A stretch of DNA of 64,000 bases from Planctomycetota bacterium (lineage in GTDB: Bacteria > Planctomycetota > Phycisphaerae > UBA1845 > UTPLA1). The stretch is taken from the NCBI GenBank assembly GCA_016235815.1, contig JACRIM010000056.1, positions 1 through 64,000 of the forward strand. Direction: 5' to 3'. The translations under genes and the position numbers were made by a program. The notes under the pieces were generated by a model that saw nothing but the letters and a program-made list of their open reading frames with translations, did no database searches and had not been told where the DNA came from. This document shows, one piece after another, positions 16,385 through 26,044 of this stretch; position 1 is the stretch's first letter; each line of letters begins with the position of its first letter.

Positions 16385-17275
16385 ATGGGACGAATCGCAG
16401 ACGCAATTAAGAAGGCCGACGCCGAACGGAGAGAAAAACTCCGCGTCGGAGTGATCGGCGATGCCGGAACGGCGCGGTCAACGGCCGATCTGCGCGGTGC
16501 CTCCGCCCCGGCGCTGCTTGTTGCGCCTCCGCCGACAATCGAATCCCCGCGCAGTCGAAGCGCCATCACAGCCGAACCGTCGTCTCCGCTGAACTGGGAC
16601 GTGCACTCCTCCGTCGTCGCCATTCGCGATCGCACCGGCGCCATCACCGAACAATACCGCGCCGTGCGAACCTGGCTGCTCTCCCGGCTCACGCCCGGCG
16701 AGCGAAGCTGCATCGCGTTCACCAGCAGCGTCCCACGCGAAGGTAAGAGTGTCACGACCGCCAACCTCGCCGCCGTCCTCGCCGAGGTGCGCCACATGAG
16801 CGTCCTCGCAGTTGATTGCGACTTTAAGCAATCGTCGCTCGCGAAACTCTTCCAGCTTTCCCCCGGCCCCGGCCTCGCCGAGGTCCTTACCGGCAAGGCC
16901 CATCTGAACGAGGCCATTCGCTCAACGCCACTCGGCAACCTCAGCATCCTCCCGGCCGGCGACATCGGCGGCCAGAATACCAACGAACTCCTGCACTCGC
17001 GGATCACCAGCCGCGTCTTTGACGAAATCCGCGAGAGATACCACTTCGCCCTGGTCGATACACCTCCGGTGCAGCGATCGTCGGATGTCGGCGTGATCGG
17101 CACGCTCTGCACCGGCGTGATCATGGTCGTTCGGATGCACGAAACGGCAACCCACGTCGTGCGGCAGTCCGTGCGATGGCTGCAAACGAACAACCTCTCC
17201 GTCATGGGGTGCGTGGCAGCCGGCTGCCGTGGAAACGTGGATCGATACGCCTACGAGGCCGACGAGCGGGATTAG
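16385..17275 (+). CDS. CpsD/CapB-type tyrosine-kinase-like ATPase
   Basis: 296 residues, 12 bases after the chain-length gene. Walker A (SSVPREGKSVTTANLA; Arg replaces the usual Gly before EGKS), Walker A' (VLAVDCDFKQSSL) and Walker B (FALVDTPPV) mark a BY-kinase. The C-terminus (DRYAYEADERD) has two Tyr rather than the usual cluster, so autophosphorylation capacity is uncertain. N-terminal ~80 residues are a linker likely to dock on the chain-length protein. It matches the tyrosine-kinase homologue found in exosortase-type polysaccharide loci. Confidence 0.9.
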   Translation: MGRIADAIKKADAERREKLRVGVIGDAGTARSTADLRGASAPALLVAPPPTIESPRSRSAITAEPSSPLNWDVHSSVVAIRDRTGAITEQYRAVRTWLLSRLTPGERSCIAFTSSVPREGKSVTTANLAAVLAEVRHMSVLAVDCDFKQSSLAKLFQLSPGPGLAEVLTGKAHLNEAIRSTPLGNLSILPAGDIGGQNTNELLHSRITSRVFDEIRERYHFALVDTPPVQRSSDVGVIGTLCTGVIMVVRMHETATHVVRQSVRWLQTNNLSVMGCVAAGCRGNVDRYAYEADERD

Positions 17276-17319
17276 GAATCTCCTTCAGCCCGCGGTCCCA
17301 GGGCGGGCAAAGCGTCAAC

Positions 17320-18369
17320 ATGTCGAACCGGGACATTCAGATCACCAGCCTCGAGTCGATCGGCGACGACGCATGGAATGCGTACGCTTCATCGCGCCCC
17401 GATGCCACGCTCTTTCACGGACTCGCGTGGAAAGCCGCGGTTCAGGAATCCTTCGGCCATCGCCCGTGGTACTTGGTTGCGTTGCGCGACGGTGCAGTGG
17501 TTGGTGTGCTCCCGCTCTTTGAGATACAGAGTCTGTTCGCGGGCCGCTTTCTCTTAAGCGTTCCGTATGCGACGTACGGCGGCCCACTTTCGGATGACCC
17601 CGCTGTCTCGTCGGCATTGATCGAGCACACCAGGACGATTGCCATTCGCGTGCGCGCCTCGTGCGTCGAATTGCGATCGATGGAGCCGTCAATCGAAAAT
17701 CTTCCCCTTCGCGAGTCTCACGCCGCGTTCATTCGCACGCTTCCCTCGAATGCCGACGACGTACTCGCCATGATCCCGCGGAAAGCCCGCGCTGCGGCCC
17801 GTCGCTGCGAAGAACGCAACACCGTGTCGTTTGAAACCGGGCACGAGTTGGTCGCCGACGTCTGGGACTTGTACTCCCGCTCCATGCGGCGCCTCGGTTC
17901 GCCGAACTACCCGTTGCGTTTCTTCACATCGCTGCTCGAAAGACTTGGTGACAACGCCGCGGCACAGGTCGTCCGCCACGAAGGCCGCCCGGTCGCCGGC
18001 CTGCTCAGCTTCGTCCACCGAAAAACGGCCATGCCTTATTTCGTCGGCGTCGACGAACGCGCCGACCTCTACGGCCTGACCAACTACCTCTACTGGCAAA
18101 ACATGCGCTTCGCCGTCCAGCGCGGCTGCGACACCTACGACTTCGGCCGGACGCGCATCGACAACACCGGCCCCTTCGAGTTCAAACGCTCCTTCGGCTT
18201 CGAACCGCGATTGCTGGGCTATCAAACGCTGGTCATGCCCGGCCATCGCGCCCCGGACTTGGCGCCAGGCTCCCCAAAATGGGCGGCCGCGCGCCGCGCC
18301 TGGACGCACTTACCCCTTCCCGTCACGCGCCCACTCGGAGCCTGGCTGTCGAAATCAATCCCCGGCTGA
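17320..18369 (+). CDS. FemAB-like acyl/aminoacyltransferase, exosortase-locus type
   Basis: 349 residues from the ATG at 17320; a longer frame from 17176 overlaps the kinase gene and is unlikely. The GNAT-like FemAB fold is suggested by WKAAVQESFGHRPWYLVALR near the start, PYATYGGPLSDD, and the C-terminal half with GRPVAGLLSFVHR, PYFVGVDERADLYGLTNYLYW and YDFGRTRIDNTGPFEFKRSF. These are hallmarks of the PEP-CTERM/XrtA-associated FemAB subgroup as I recall it. It probably modifies a polysaccharide or lipid intermediate; the substrate is unknown. Same operon as the kinase, 44 bases apart. Confidence 0.88.
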   Translation: MSNRDIQITSLESIGDDAWNAYASSRPDATLFHGLAWKAAVQESFGHRPWYLVALRDGAVVGVLPLFEIQSLFAGRFLLSVPYATYGGPLSDDPAVSSALIEHTRTIAIRVRASCVELRSMEPSIENLPLRESHAAFIRTLPSNADDVLAMIPRKARAAARRCEERNTVSFETGHELVADVWDLYSRSMRRLGSPNYPLRFFTSLLERLGDNAAAQVVRHEGRPVAGLLSFVHRKTAMPYFVGVDERADLYGLTNYLYWQNMRFAVQRGCDTYDFGRTRIDNTGPFEFKRSFGFEPRLLGYQTLVMPGHRAPDLAPGSPKWAAARRAWTHLPLPVTRPLGAWLSKSIPG

Positions 18370-18409
18370 CGAAAAGCTTGATAGCCAAAGGATGCCGAAT
18401 GGCAAAGTG

Positions 18410-18432
18410 GGGCGGGCCTCCGTGCCCGCCTG
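18410..18432. repeat. Palindromic intergenic element
   Basis: GGCGGGC-CTCCGT-GCCCGCC forms a seven-pair hairpin without a T-run between the FemAB and glycosyltransferase genes. It resembles dispersed palindromes common in planctomycete intergenic DNA; only one copy is in the window. Confidence 0.4.
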
Positions 18433-18473
18433 AGATGTAATCTGATCAAAAACCAGACCCCTTGTCACAAAAC

Positions 18474-19793
18474 ATGGACCCCCAACAAACCATCCTCTAT
18501 CTCGCCCATCGGCTTCCATATCCGCCGAACAAGGGCGACCGCATTCGCACCTACCACCAACTCGACTATCTTGCGAAACGGCACCGAGTCTGGTGCGCCT
18601 GCTTCTCCGATGACGCCGACGATGCCAAACACATCGCGTATTTGAAAGAAGCATGCGACGAGGTCGCGATCATTCCATGGTCGCGAGGAAAAGCAGCAGG
18701 GCGCGCGCTGCGGGCATGGTCCACCGGAACCTGCGCGACACTGGCGGCATACCGAGACCGCCGAATGTTCGACCTCATGGAGTCTTGGTCGCGGCGCGTT
18801 CAGTTCGACGCGGTCGCCGCGTTCTCCGCATGCATGGCGCCATACGCACTCGCCGCCCGCGCATCCCGTCGCCTGCTCGATCTCTGCGACGTGGACAGCC
18901 AGAAATGGACCGAATACGCAGAGTCCCGTCGTGGGCCGGCGGCGTGGTTTTGGCGCGCCGAAGCCAAGCGCCTGCGGGCCTATGAAGAGCAATCCCTTGG
19001 CCTGTTTGATGCCATCACCGTAATAACGAATCGCGAGCGAAGTCTCCTCGACCATCACGAATTGTCATATCGCCTGCACGTCGTCGGCAATGGTGTGACC
19101 ATGCCCGCGGCCCCGGCGCGACCCGCGTCCTCGCTCGGTCCACGCCTTGGTTTCGTCGGCGCGATGGACTATCCGCCCAACGTCGAAGCAGTCCAGTGGT
19201 TTGTCGCAAACGCCTGGCCGCGCATTCGCAAGGCGATTCCTCTCGCACAGTTCGTCATCATCGGTCGCAATCCCACACGCTCGGTCAGGCGGCTCGCCAA
19301 GACTCCCGGCGTGGAATTGACAGGGACGGTGAACGACGTCGCCGCATTCATTCAGGATTGCCGCGTGATCGTCGCGCCATTGCGCGTCGCCCGCGGTTTG
19401 CAGAACAAGATCCTCGAAGCCATGTCCCTTGCGCGGCCCGTCATCGCCACAACAGCGTCGGCTTATGCACTCCACGCCGAAGCCGGGCGCGACATCGTCG
19501 TTGCGGACCGCGCCGATGACTTTGCCGCCAAATCGATTCAACTACTCCGCGAAAACGCGCTGTGCGACCTCTTCGCAAATGCCGGTCGTGCCTGCATCGA
19601 GCGCCACCATTCGTGGGAGCAGATTCTGCGCGACTACGAGCGACTCTTGCTCGGTTCGCCCGCGCCGCGATGCCATCTCATCAGTGGGGCAGTGGGAACC
19701 GCACGGCCCGGTCGTCGAATGCCCCTCGCACCGCTTGTAAGTGGGTTTGCTTGCGGCGAATCAACGCGCAAAGTCGGCCGTTTTGTCTCATAA
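18474..19793 (+). CDS. Glycosyltransferase, TIGR03087/Stp1-like, exosortase-locus type
   Basis: 439 residues from the ATG at 18474; a TTG four codons earlier is possible. The start ILYLAHRLPYPPNKGDRIRT and LLDLCDVDSQKW are signatures I associate with the sugar transferases (Stp1) of PEP-CTERM polysaccharide loci. The C-terminal half is GT-B/GT4-like (LGFVGAMDYPPNVEAVQWF, PLRVARGLQNKILEAMSLAR). It should add a sugar from a nucleotide donor to the lipid-linked repeat. The last ~50 residues (after ERLLLG) look low in conservation. Confidence 0.88.
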   Translation: MDPQQTILYLAHRLPYPPNKGDRIRTYHQLDYLAKRHRVWCACFSDDADDAKHIAYLKEACDEVAIIPWSRGKAAGRALRAWSTGTCATLAAYRDRRMFDLMESWSRRVQFDAVAAFSACMAPYALAARASRRLLDLCDVDSQKWTEYAESRRGPAAWFWRAEAKRLRAYEEQSLGLFDAITVITNRERSLLDHHELSYRLHVVGNGVTMPAAPARPASSLGPRLGFVGAMDYPPNVEAVQWFVANAWPRIRKAIPLAQFVIIGRNPTRSVRRLAKTPGVELTGTVNDVAAFIQDCRVIVAPLRVARGLQNKILEAMSLARPVIATTASAYALHAEAGRDIVVADRADDFAAKSIQLLRENALCDLFANAGRACIERHHSWEQILRDYERLLLGSPAPRCHLISGAVGTARPGRRMPLAPLVSGFACGESTRKVGRFVS

Positions 19794-19902
19794 TCTCCGC
19801 GCCTAACTCACCCTGATCTCATTTCAGTTGCGATAAACCCCGTTCGATACATGACATGGCGATGGGATATGGGACGGATCCCGGCGCATCGCCTGCGCGC
19901 GG

Positions 19903-21429
19903 ATGGAGCCGGCAGTGTTTCAAGGAACCGAGAGTCACGCTTCCAGCGGGCCTGCCGTGGCCGTGGCTCCGTGCAGCGCCGTTGCGGCGTCACGTCGCAG
20001 CCCGGTGCCCTCGTCGTCCATCAACGACGACTTCGTCGACCGCGTAAGCTTGGACGAGCGCCGCGTCCTCATTATCGCAAGCCGATTTCCACCCGTCGCC
20101 TCGGTCGGCGCCATTCGCGTCCGAAAGTTCGCCAAATACCTCAGCCGCCACGGCTGGAAGCCCTTCGTCATCACCGGCGCAATGCGGCACACCTCCGGCT
20201 CTTCGCAGGATGTCCGCCGCGCCGCCGATCTCCAAAGCCTCTCCGACATCCCGGTGGACACCGTCGTCCAACGACTTAATCCCTTGATGGATTACTGGCC
20301 CGGCCCGGTCGCCCGGACGCTGTCGAAGCAACTGTCACGCGCTACGTCGTGGTTCGGGTGGGATGCACATCACTGGCAGGCCGCGCTCACCTGGCGCTTC
20401 AAGCACGTGTACGAAGCGCTTTCATTCCCCGATCGTGGAATCTGGCGATTGCCGGAGGCGGTACGCACGGCGGTGCAGCTCCATCGAAAATATCGCTTCG
20501 ATGCCGTATTCACCTCCGGCATGCCGTTCTCGGATCACCTGGTCGGCCTCGCCGTGCATTCAATCTTCCGCCTTCCCTGGCTCGTGGATTTCCGCGACCC
20601 CTGGGCCGAATATATTCACTGGCGACAATGGGATTCATCGCTCGGTCACCGGCTCACCCAAACGGCCGAAGCCGCGGTAATTCACCGCGCCACCCACGTC
20701 ATCAGCGTCAACGACACAATGACCGCGCGATTTGTGGATCGTTACGGCGATCCGACCGGCCGCAAGTTTGTCACCATTGCCAACGGCTTCGATCCAACCG
20801 ACTTTGCCTCCGTCCCCCGACCCGCGCCATCCTCTGAGTTCAAATTGCTTTATGCCGGTTCGCTTTACGGAAAGCGAAGCCCGCTCGTTGCCATCGAAGG
20901 TTTTCGGCGCTTCGTCAGTGAAACACCGGGTGCGGATAAACGCGCCCGTTTCGATTTTGCCGGCCGTCCCGGCCCGTTCGTCTCGGAGCTAAGCAACCCG
21001 ATCGATGAAGGCCGCGTGCGCTATCTTGGCATGTTGCCGCACGCCGAGACGCTCGCTCGCATGGCCGCTGCAGACGTAAACGTCGTCCTTCTTCCCAACA
21101 TGCCCGGCGGCATGTCAGACACGACGGCAAAGGTCTACGAATGTCTTGGCAGTGGTCGCGCAATCCTGGCGGCCGTGCCTTCGGATGGCGCCGCTGCGAG
21201 AGAGTTGCGCGGTTTCGAAGGCGTCTGGGGTTGCGATCCCGATGACCCCGCCGCCATCGCCCGCGCCTTGAGCGACATGTACCGTCGCTGGCTCACCGGC
21301 GATCTGCACGCCCAGCGCAGTGCCGTCCAACTCTATCCAAAGACGCGCCCCTATCAGGCGCGACAACTTGCGGAACTACTAAACGCCGCGACGCGCCATC
21401 GCCGCGCGGCCAAAGCGAGGAACAAATGA
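19903..21429 (+). CDS. GT4-type glycosyltransferase
   Basis: 508 residues. The first ~45 residues are low-complexity and the true start may be later, just before RRVLIIASRFPPVASVGAIR, which is the usual GT4 start with a glycine-poor loop. WLVDFRDPWAEYIHWRQ, ANGFDPTDF, LLYAGSLYGKRSP and KVYECLGSGRAILA are donor-domain hallmarks of GT-B family 4 enzymes. Likely a cytoplasmic, membrane-associated step of the polysaccharide repeat unit. Its stop overlaps the deacetylase start (ATGA), showing translational coupling. Confidence 0.85.
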   Translation: MEPAVFQGTESHASSGPAVAVAPCSAVAASRRSPVPSSSINDDFVDRVSLDERRVLIIASRFPPVASVGAIRVRKFAKYLSRHGWKPFVITGAMRHTSGSSQDVRRAADLQSLSDIPVDTVVQRLNPLMDYWPGPVARTLSKQLSRATSWFGWDAHHWQAALTWRFKHVYEALSFPDRGIWRLPEAVRTAVQLHRKYRFDAVFTSGMPFSDHLVGLAVHSIFRLPWLVDFRDPWAEYIHWRQWDSSLGHRLTQTAEAAVIHRATHVISVNDTMTARFVDRYGDPTGRKFVTIANGFDPTDFASVPRPAPSSEFKLLYAGSLYGKRSPLVAIEGFRRFVSETPGADKRARFDFAGRPGPFVSELSNPIDEGRVRYLGMLPHAETLARMAAADVNVVLLPNMPGGMSDTTAKVYECLGSGRAILAAVPSDGAAARELRGFEGVWGCDPDDPAAIARALSDMYRRWLTGDLHAQRSAVQLYPKTRPYQARQLAELLNAATRHRRAAKARNK

Positions 21430-22436
21430 GTTTGATGTTGAAGAAATTGCCTTTCGAGGCATGGCCTGGCCAGTTGGTTCGTCGCTTGCGGCGGCGCTAC
21501 AACGACCATTGCGTGAACATCGTCACCTATCACCGCGTCGGCGCGCACGGCGGCGTCCTCGATGCCGGCAGCGCGGCGCGACACACCCCCGTCGAGTTCG
21601 AACGGCAGATCGACTACCTCGCTGCGAATTACGATGTGATGAGCCTCCGCTCGCTGATTGAGCGACTCGAACGCGAAGAAATCCCCGAACGGGCTGCTGT
21701 CATCACGTTTGACGATGGCTATGCTGACCTGATGCGCACCGTCGCCCCGATGCTTTTTCGCAGGCGGCTGCCGATGACCGCGTTCCTTGTGACGTCAGTA
21801 ATCGGTAATCGCGATCTCCTCTGGCAACACAAGCTCGCATGGCTGTTGGCGCACGATCAGGAGTCGCGCGTGCAGGCCGCCTTGGCCTCGACCGGCATCT
21901 CCGGCCGCAGCCCGGGCGAGTCGCTGGGAAACTTCGTGCGACGCTGTTACCGCGCTGATGTTCCCGCGATTCTCGAAAGCGTGCTGAACGAGTTGGGCAA
22001 AACCGGCTCAAGTCTCGCCGCTGAACTGAGGCCCTATGTTGAATCCGAGCAGATCGCCGAGGCCGACCCCGAGTTCATCGAGTTCGGCAACCACACACAC
22101 ACGCACCCGGTCCTTTCGGCACTGAGTTACGACGACCAGACACGCGAAATCTCAACGGCGCGCGACGAGATCGCCCGGCTGACGGGCCGCACGCCGCTCG
22201 CCGTGGCGTATCCGTTCGGTCTGAAGCGCCATTACACCGCCGAGACCAAGCGCATCGTGCAGGAAACCTGGCATCGCGCTGCGCTGGACATGCGGCGCCG
22301 CACCAACGAAGGCGCCGTCGATCCCTTCGACCTCAGCCGCAAGCCCGCCGTCTGCGGATCGCAGCACCTCTTCGAGCAAATGATGGAAGACTGGCCCGCC
22401 ACGCGCGACATCGCTCTTGCCGGGAGTGTCGAGTGA
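21426..22436 (+). CDS. Polysaccharide deacetylase (NodB homology)
   Basis: 336 residues. VTYHRVG near residue 30, the metal-binding TFDDGYADLM near residue 95 and NHTHTHPVLS near residue 215 are the NodB-family motifs (Asp plus two His binding the metal); VAYPFGL follows. It removes acetyl groups from N-acetylated sugars. No signal peptide is visible, so it may act on the cytoplasmic lipid-linked intermediate, as in other exosortase-type loci. Four-base overlap with genes on both sides (ATGA and GTGA). Confidence 0.9.
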   Translation: MSLMLKKLPFEAWPGQLVRRLRRRYNDHCVNIVTYHRVGAHGGVLDAGSAARHTPVEFERQIDYLAANYDVMSLRSLIERLEREEIPERAAVITFDDGYADLMRTVAPMLFRRRLPMTAFLVTSVIGNRDLLWQHKLAWLLAHDQESRVQAALASTGISGRSPGESLGNFVRRCYRADVPAILESVLNELGKTGSSLAAELRPYVESEQIAEADPEFIEFGNHTHTHPVLSALSYDDQTREISTARDEIARLTGRTPLAVAYPFGLKRHYTAETKRIVQETWHRAALDMRRRTNEGAVDPFDLSRKPAVCGSQHLFEQMMEDWPATRDIALAGSVE

Positions 22437-23416
22437 AGGAGCCGCGTCGAACATTAGTCCTCGCACCCTATGTCGGAGAGTTCGGCTGGGAGCTGATGAA
22501 CTGGCAGGCCCGCGTGCGATGGCTGGTCGCCCAGGGCGGCCACTCGCGCGTCGTCGTCGTCGCGACGGCCGATCGCAAACCGCTCTACGACTTTTCGTTC
22601 GCCGCCAATCAATCCCAGTTCATCGCATGTGAGAATCCGGACATGCCCGGCCACGCCAATGACGACCACCGCATCGACGACAGCGGCAAACCATTTCCTG
22701 CCGAACAACTGACGTCCCGGTTACATTCGTTCCTCAAGCAGGCGTGCCGCGCCGCCATTGACGACTGGGACTCCACCGACATCCTGACGCCGCCGTTCGA
22801 CTCCACCATTTGGCCGACGACCTCACGACATCAGCACTTCGCCGATCTTCGCGAACCGGCACCCATCGAGTCCGACATCGTTCTCATCCCCCGCAGCCGC
22901 TCGATCGCCGACCAGCGCAATCAACCAGCGCAATGGTGGGGCGATCTCGCCGCCCGACTCCGAAGCCACGGCCTTCGCGTTGAGACCTACGCCCACGGCG
23001 TAGCCGACGCCATCCGCCAACTCTCGCGCACGCGCCTCGCTATCGGCGCATCCACCGGCGGTCTGCATCTCGCCAGCCTGTGTCGATGCCCCCACTACGT
23101 CTGGGGCTGCGGCTCCGAAGCCCGATGGACAAGGCTCGGTATGACCAATCGGCAACGCTACGAAACCGTGTGGAATCCGCTCGGCACACCCTGCATCTAC
23201 GACGAATGCGGTTGGCAGCCGACGGTCGACCACGTCGCCAATCGCGCCTTCGACGCACTCGCCGCCATCGGCCTCCGCGCCGACCGTCATCAATCGAAAC
23301 CGCGCCAGGGCGCTGCGTGGCGTCTTCGCCGCGGCCTCTCGCGATTCATGCAACCCGACTTTGCACCGGCAATGCCCTGGCGACTGCGACGCCTGATCGT
23401 CGACCGCCTTGTTTAA
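22433..23416 (+). CDS. Unassigned GT-B-like protein of the polysaccharide operon
   Basis: 327 residues starting at GTG (22433), overlapping the deacetylase stop. The start VLAPYVGEFGWELMNWQARV and the later segment IGASTGGLHLASLCRCPHYV resemble the donor-site motif of family 9-type glycosyltransferases (GxxTGxxHLAA), and IVLIPRSRS fits a GT-B second domain. I do not recognise a named family. Context suggests sugar transfer or modification. The C-terminal 40 residues are basic. Confidence 0.7.
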   Translation: MKEPRRTLVLAPYVGEFGWELMNWQARVRWLVAQGGHSRVVVVATADRKPLYDFSFAANQSQFIACENPDMPGHANDDHRIDDSGKPFPAEQLTSRLHSFLKQACRAAIDDWDSTDILTPPFDSTIWPTTSRHQHFADLREPAPIESDIVLIPRSRSIADQRNQPAQWWGDLAARLRSHGLRVETYAHGVADAIRQLSRTRLAIGASTGGLHLASLCRCPHYVWGCGSEARWTRLGMTNRQRYETVWNPLGTPCIYDECGWQPTVDHVANRAFDALAAIGLRADRHQSKPRQGAAWRLRRGLSRFMQPDFAPAMPWRLRRLIVDRLV

Positions 23417-23432
23417 CAACGAGACTCGTTCC

Positions 23433-24785
23433 ATGGCCCTGCGTAATGTCTTGATCGCCGCCTACCACTTCCCGCCGATGGGCGGCAGCGGCGTCCAGCG
23501 CGTCGCCAAGTGGGGGCGCTATCTCCCAACGCACGGCCTCCGCCCGCACATCCTCTGCGCCGGCCACGGCCACTACAGCCTCTCCGATTCAACGCTCGTC
23601 AGCGACCTACACCCGTCCACACGCATCCACCGCGTCATCGGCTGCGAACCCGCCGGCATCGCCGCGCGTGTCGGTGCGCTCACCGGCTCGCCGCGATTCG
23701 AATCCGCCATCGCATGGCGACTCAACAGCGTCGCGGACACGTTTCCCGCCTTCGAACGCGAATCGCTCTGGGTGCCCTCAGCCATTCGCGCCGCGCGACA
23801 AATCTGCCGCGAATCACCGATGCACGCCGTCATTACCAGCGGCCCGCCACACGCCACGCACCTCATCGGCCTGCACCTGCGCCGCCGCCTTGGCCTGCCT
23901 TGGATCGCCGACCTGCGCGATGCCTTGCTTGATAACTGGGACCGTGGCGACTCCCGTATCGAATCGACGTTCCTCGCCTTGCTCGAGCGCCGCATCGTCC
24001 GCTTCGCCGATCGCATCGTCGTCACCTGCCCCGAGGTCGCCGAGTCCATGGCCGCCCGCCACGCCATCTCGCCCGATCGTTTCGAATACTTCCCCAACGG
24101 CTACGACCCCGCCGACGCGCCGCCGCACGCTCCGCGCAACACCTACGACCGTCTTATCGTCGCCCATGTCGGTGCGCTCTACGGCGATCAAACCATCGCC
24201 CCCGTGCTCGAAGCGCTGGCAACGCTCATCGCCGTCGATCCATCCCTTCGCGACCGAATCGAACTCCGCATCGTCGGGACTCTCTCCGCCTCCCAGCGCG
24301 CCTCCCTCTGCCCCGAATGGCGACTGCTCCTCACCGAGACCGGCTACCTTCCGCACGCCGATGCGATCCGCGCCATGCGTGATGCCGATGCACTGTTGCT
24401 CATGACACCTTCAAACGGTCGCGGTCGATTCTGCATTCCCGCAAAGACATTCGAATACCTCGCCTTCGGCGGCCACATCCTCGCCATCGTCCACGCAGGC
24501 ACCGAATTGCAGCGCCTGCTACACCGCGCCGGCAACGCAACCGTCGTCCCAAGTCATTCACCCGTGGACATCGCCGCCGCGTTGCAATCCCAGATCGCGC
24601 GCCATCGGGATGGTTCGCTGTCGGCTCGCCGAGACCGCGCCGCGCTCACCGAATACCACCGCGAGCGACAAGCCCAACGTCTTGCGGAACTCATCGACCG
24701 CGTCGTCGCCCCCGCGCACCCGCGCCTCTGGATCCCTCGCACCGCCGCGTCGACGACTCGCCTGGGTGAGGAGGACGCCGCGTGA
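23433..24785 (+). CDS. GT4-type glycosyltransferase
   Basis: 450 residues from the ATG at 23433; a TTG at 23409 would overlap the previous gene. VLIAAYHFPPMGGSGVQRVA is the typical donor-loop start of GT4 enzymes. WIADLRDALLDNW, VTCPEVAESMA, YFPNGYDPAD and CIPAKTFEYLAFGGHILAI support the fold. It resembles the 19903-21429 enzyme in layout and is probably a paralogue. Stop overlaps the next gene's GTG. Confidence 0.87.
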   Translation: MALRNVLIAAYHFPPMGGSGVQRVAKWGRYLPTHGLRPHILCAGHGHYSLSDSTLVSDLHPSTRIHRVIGCEPAGIAARVGALTGSPRFESAIAWRLNSVADTFPAFERESLWVPSAIRAARQICRESPMHAVITSGPPHATHLIGLHLRRRLGLPWIADLRDALLDNWDRGDSRIESTFLALLERRIVRFADRIVVTCPEVAESMAARHAISPDRFEYFPNGYDPADAPPHAPRNTYDRLIVAHVGALYGDQTIAPVLEALATLIAVDPSLRDRIELRIVGTLSASQRASLCPEWRLLLTETGYLPHADAIRAMRDADALLLMTPSNGRGRFCIPAKTFEYLAFGGHILAIVHAGTELQRLLHRAGNATVVPSHSPVDIAAALQSQIARHRDGSLSARRDRAALTEYHRERQAQRLAELIDRVVAPAHPRLWIPRTAASTTRLGEEDAA

Positions 24786-26044
24786 CAATCCTCTGGCACA
24801 TGCCCACCTTGCAAATCCGCTGCTGCGGCCTTTCGCGCCGCGCGTTGCAACTGGCCCGCGAACTCGCCACCCTCGGCTGGCAAATTGAATTCGCCGTGCA
24901 TGAGGACAAGACCGATTGCCGCGCCGACACCATTGAAGGCTTCCCGCTGCTTCGCCTCACCGTCGCACAGTCGCAGCCCTTGCACTGGTCCCTGCAATCG
25001 CGAACACGCCGCCACAACGCGACGTCCCTCGTTCGTTCGCTCCCGACCGGCCACGACATGTTCCTCTCCTGCCAACCCGAGGCCGTCGCCGCACACAAGC
25101 GACTTCGCACCGTGCCGACCGTTTTCGTCTGCGGCGGATCGGCCATCCTTCACGAAGCCGCCGAACGCGATGAACAATGCCGCCAACCGCTCACCGCGCG
25201 CGTCCACTTTGCCATCGACCGCGCTCTCCGCCGCCGCAATGAGCGCGCCGCCTTCCGCGTTGCCGCTGCTGTCATCTTTGACAGCGACACCACACGTGAT
25301 CGCGTCATGAGCGCCTACAGGCTTGCCGGTGACCGTCTCTTTGCGGCCGTTGGCGGCGTCGATGCCGTGGCGTTCACTCCCGCCTCCGACGCCCAGCGAA
25401 CCGACGCCCGCCGTCGATTCGCACTCAACGCCGATGCTTTCACCCTCGCATGGACCGGCCGTCTTGCGCCCGAGAAGAATGTTGAACTCCTCCTCCGCGC
25501 CGTTGCCGCGACGACACTCCCCACGATCCGTCTCCTTCTCGCCGGCGACGGCCCGCAACGCGCCGCCCTCGAATCGCTTGCGCACACACTCGGCATCGCC
25601 GATCGCGTCCGCTTCCTCGGTGCGCTCGACGACGTACGACCCGTGCTCCACGCCGCCGACGTCTTTGCATTTCCCTCGCGCGGCGAATCATTCGGCGGCG
25701 CACTCGCCGAAGCAATGGCCGCGGGCTTGCCCTGCATCGCCCTGCGAAGCAGCCACACCATACGCACCGCCTCCGAAGAGATCATCACTCACGGGATCAC
25801 CGGCCTGCTCGCCGACGGCTGTCACGAATACGGCATGGCCGACGCGATTCGCACCCTCGCGCAGGATGCGCCGCTTCGCGTACGCCTCGCCACCGCCGCC
25901 CGCCGCCACGCCGAGGCCAATTTCACATGGAAGCGAGCCGGTGCCGCCTTGCACGCAGTCCTTCGTCCACTCCTTCGTAGCGCGACCCGTCGTCCAGCCG
26001 ATATTACAAAACAGGACCTCCCATGCGTTTTGCCATCTACCTGA
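24782..26044 (+). CDS. GT4-type glycosyltransferase
   Basis: 420 residues from a GTG. LQIRCCGLSRRALQLARELA lies where GT4 proteins have GGxxR..; the second domain is typical: LAWTGRLAPEKNVELLLRAV, LLLAGDGPQRAALE, VRFLGALDDVRPVLHAADVF and the donor-binding PSRGESFGGALAEAMAAGLP (the E-x7-E motif). Adds a sugar in the same pathway. Its 3' end overlaps the ligase gene by 22 bases. Confidence 0.9.
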   Translation: MTILWHMPTLQIRCCGLSRRALQLARELATLGWQIEFAVHEDKTDCRADTIEGFPLLRLTVAQSQPLHWSLQSRTRRHNATSLVRSLPTGHDMFLSCQPEAVAAHKRLRTVPTVFVCGGSAILHEAAERDEQCRQPLTARVHFAIDRALRRRNERAAFRVAAAVIFDSDTTRDRVMSAYRLAGDRLFAAVGGVDAVAFTPASDAQRTDARRRFALNADAFTLAWTGRLAPEKNVELLLRAVAATTLPTIRLLLAGDGPQRAALESLAHTLGIADRVRFLGALDDVRPVLHAADVFAFPSRGESFGGALAEAMAAGLPCIALRSSHTIRTASEEIITHGITGLLADGCHEYGMADAIRTLAQDAPLRVRLATAARRHAEANFTWKRAGAALHAVLRPLLRSATRRPADITKQDLPCVLPST

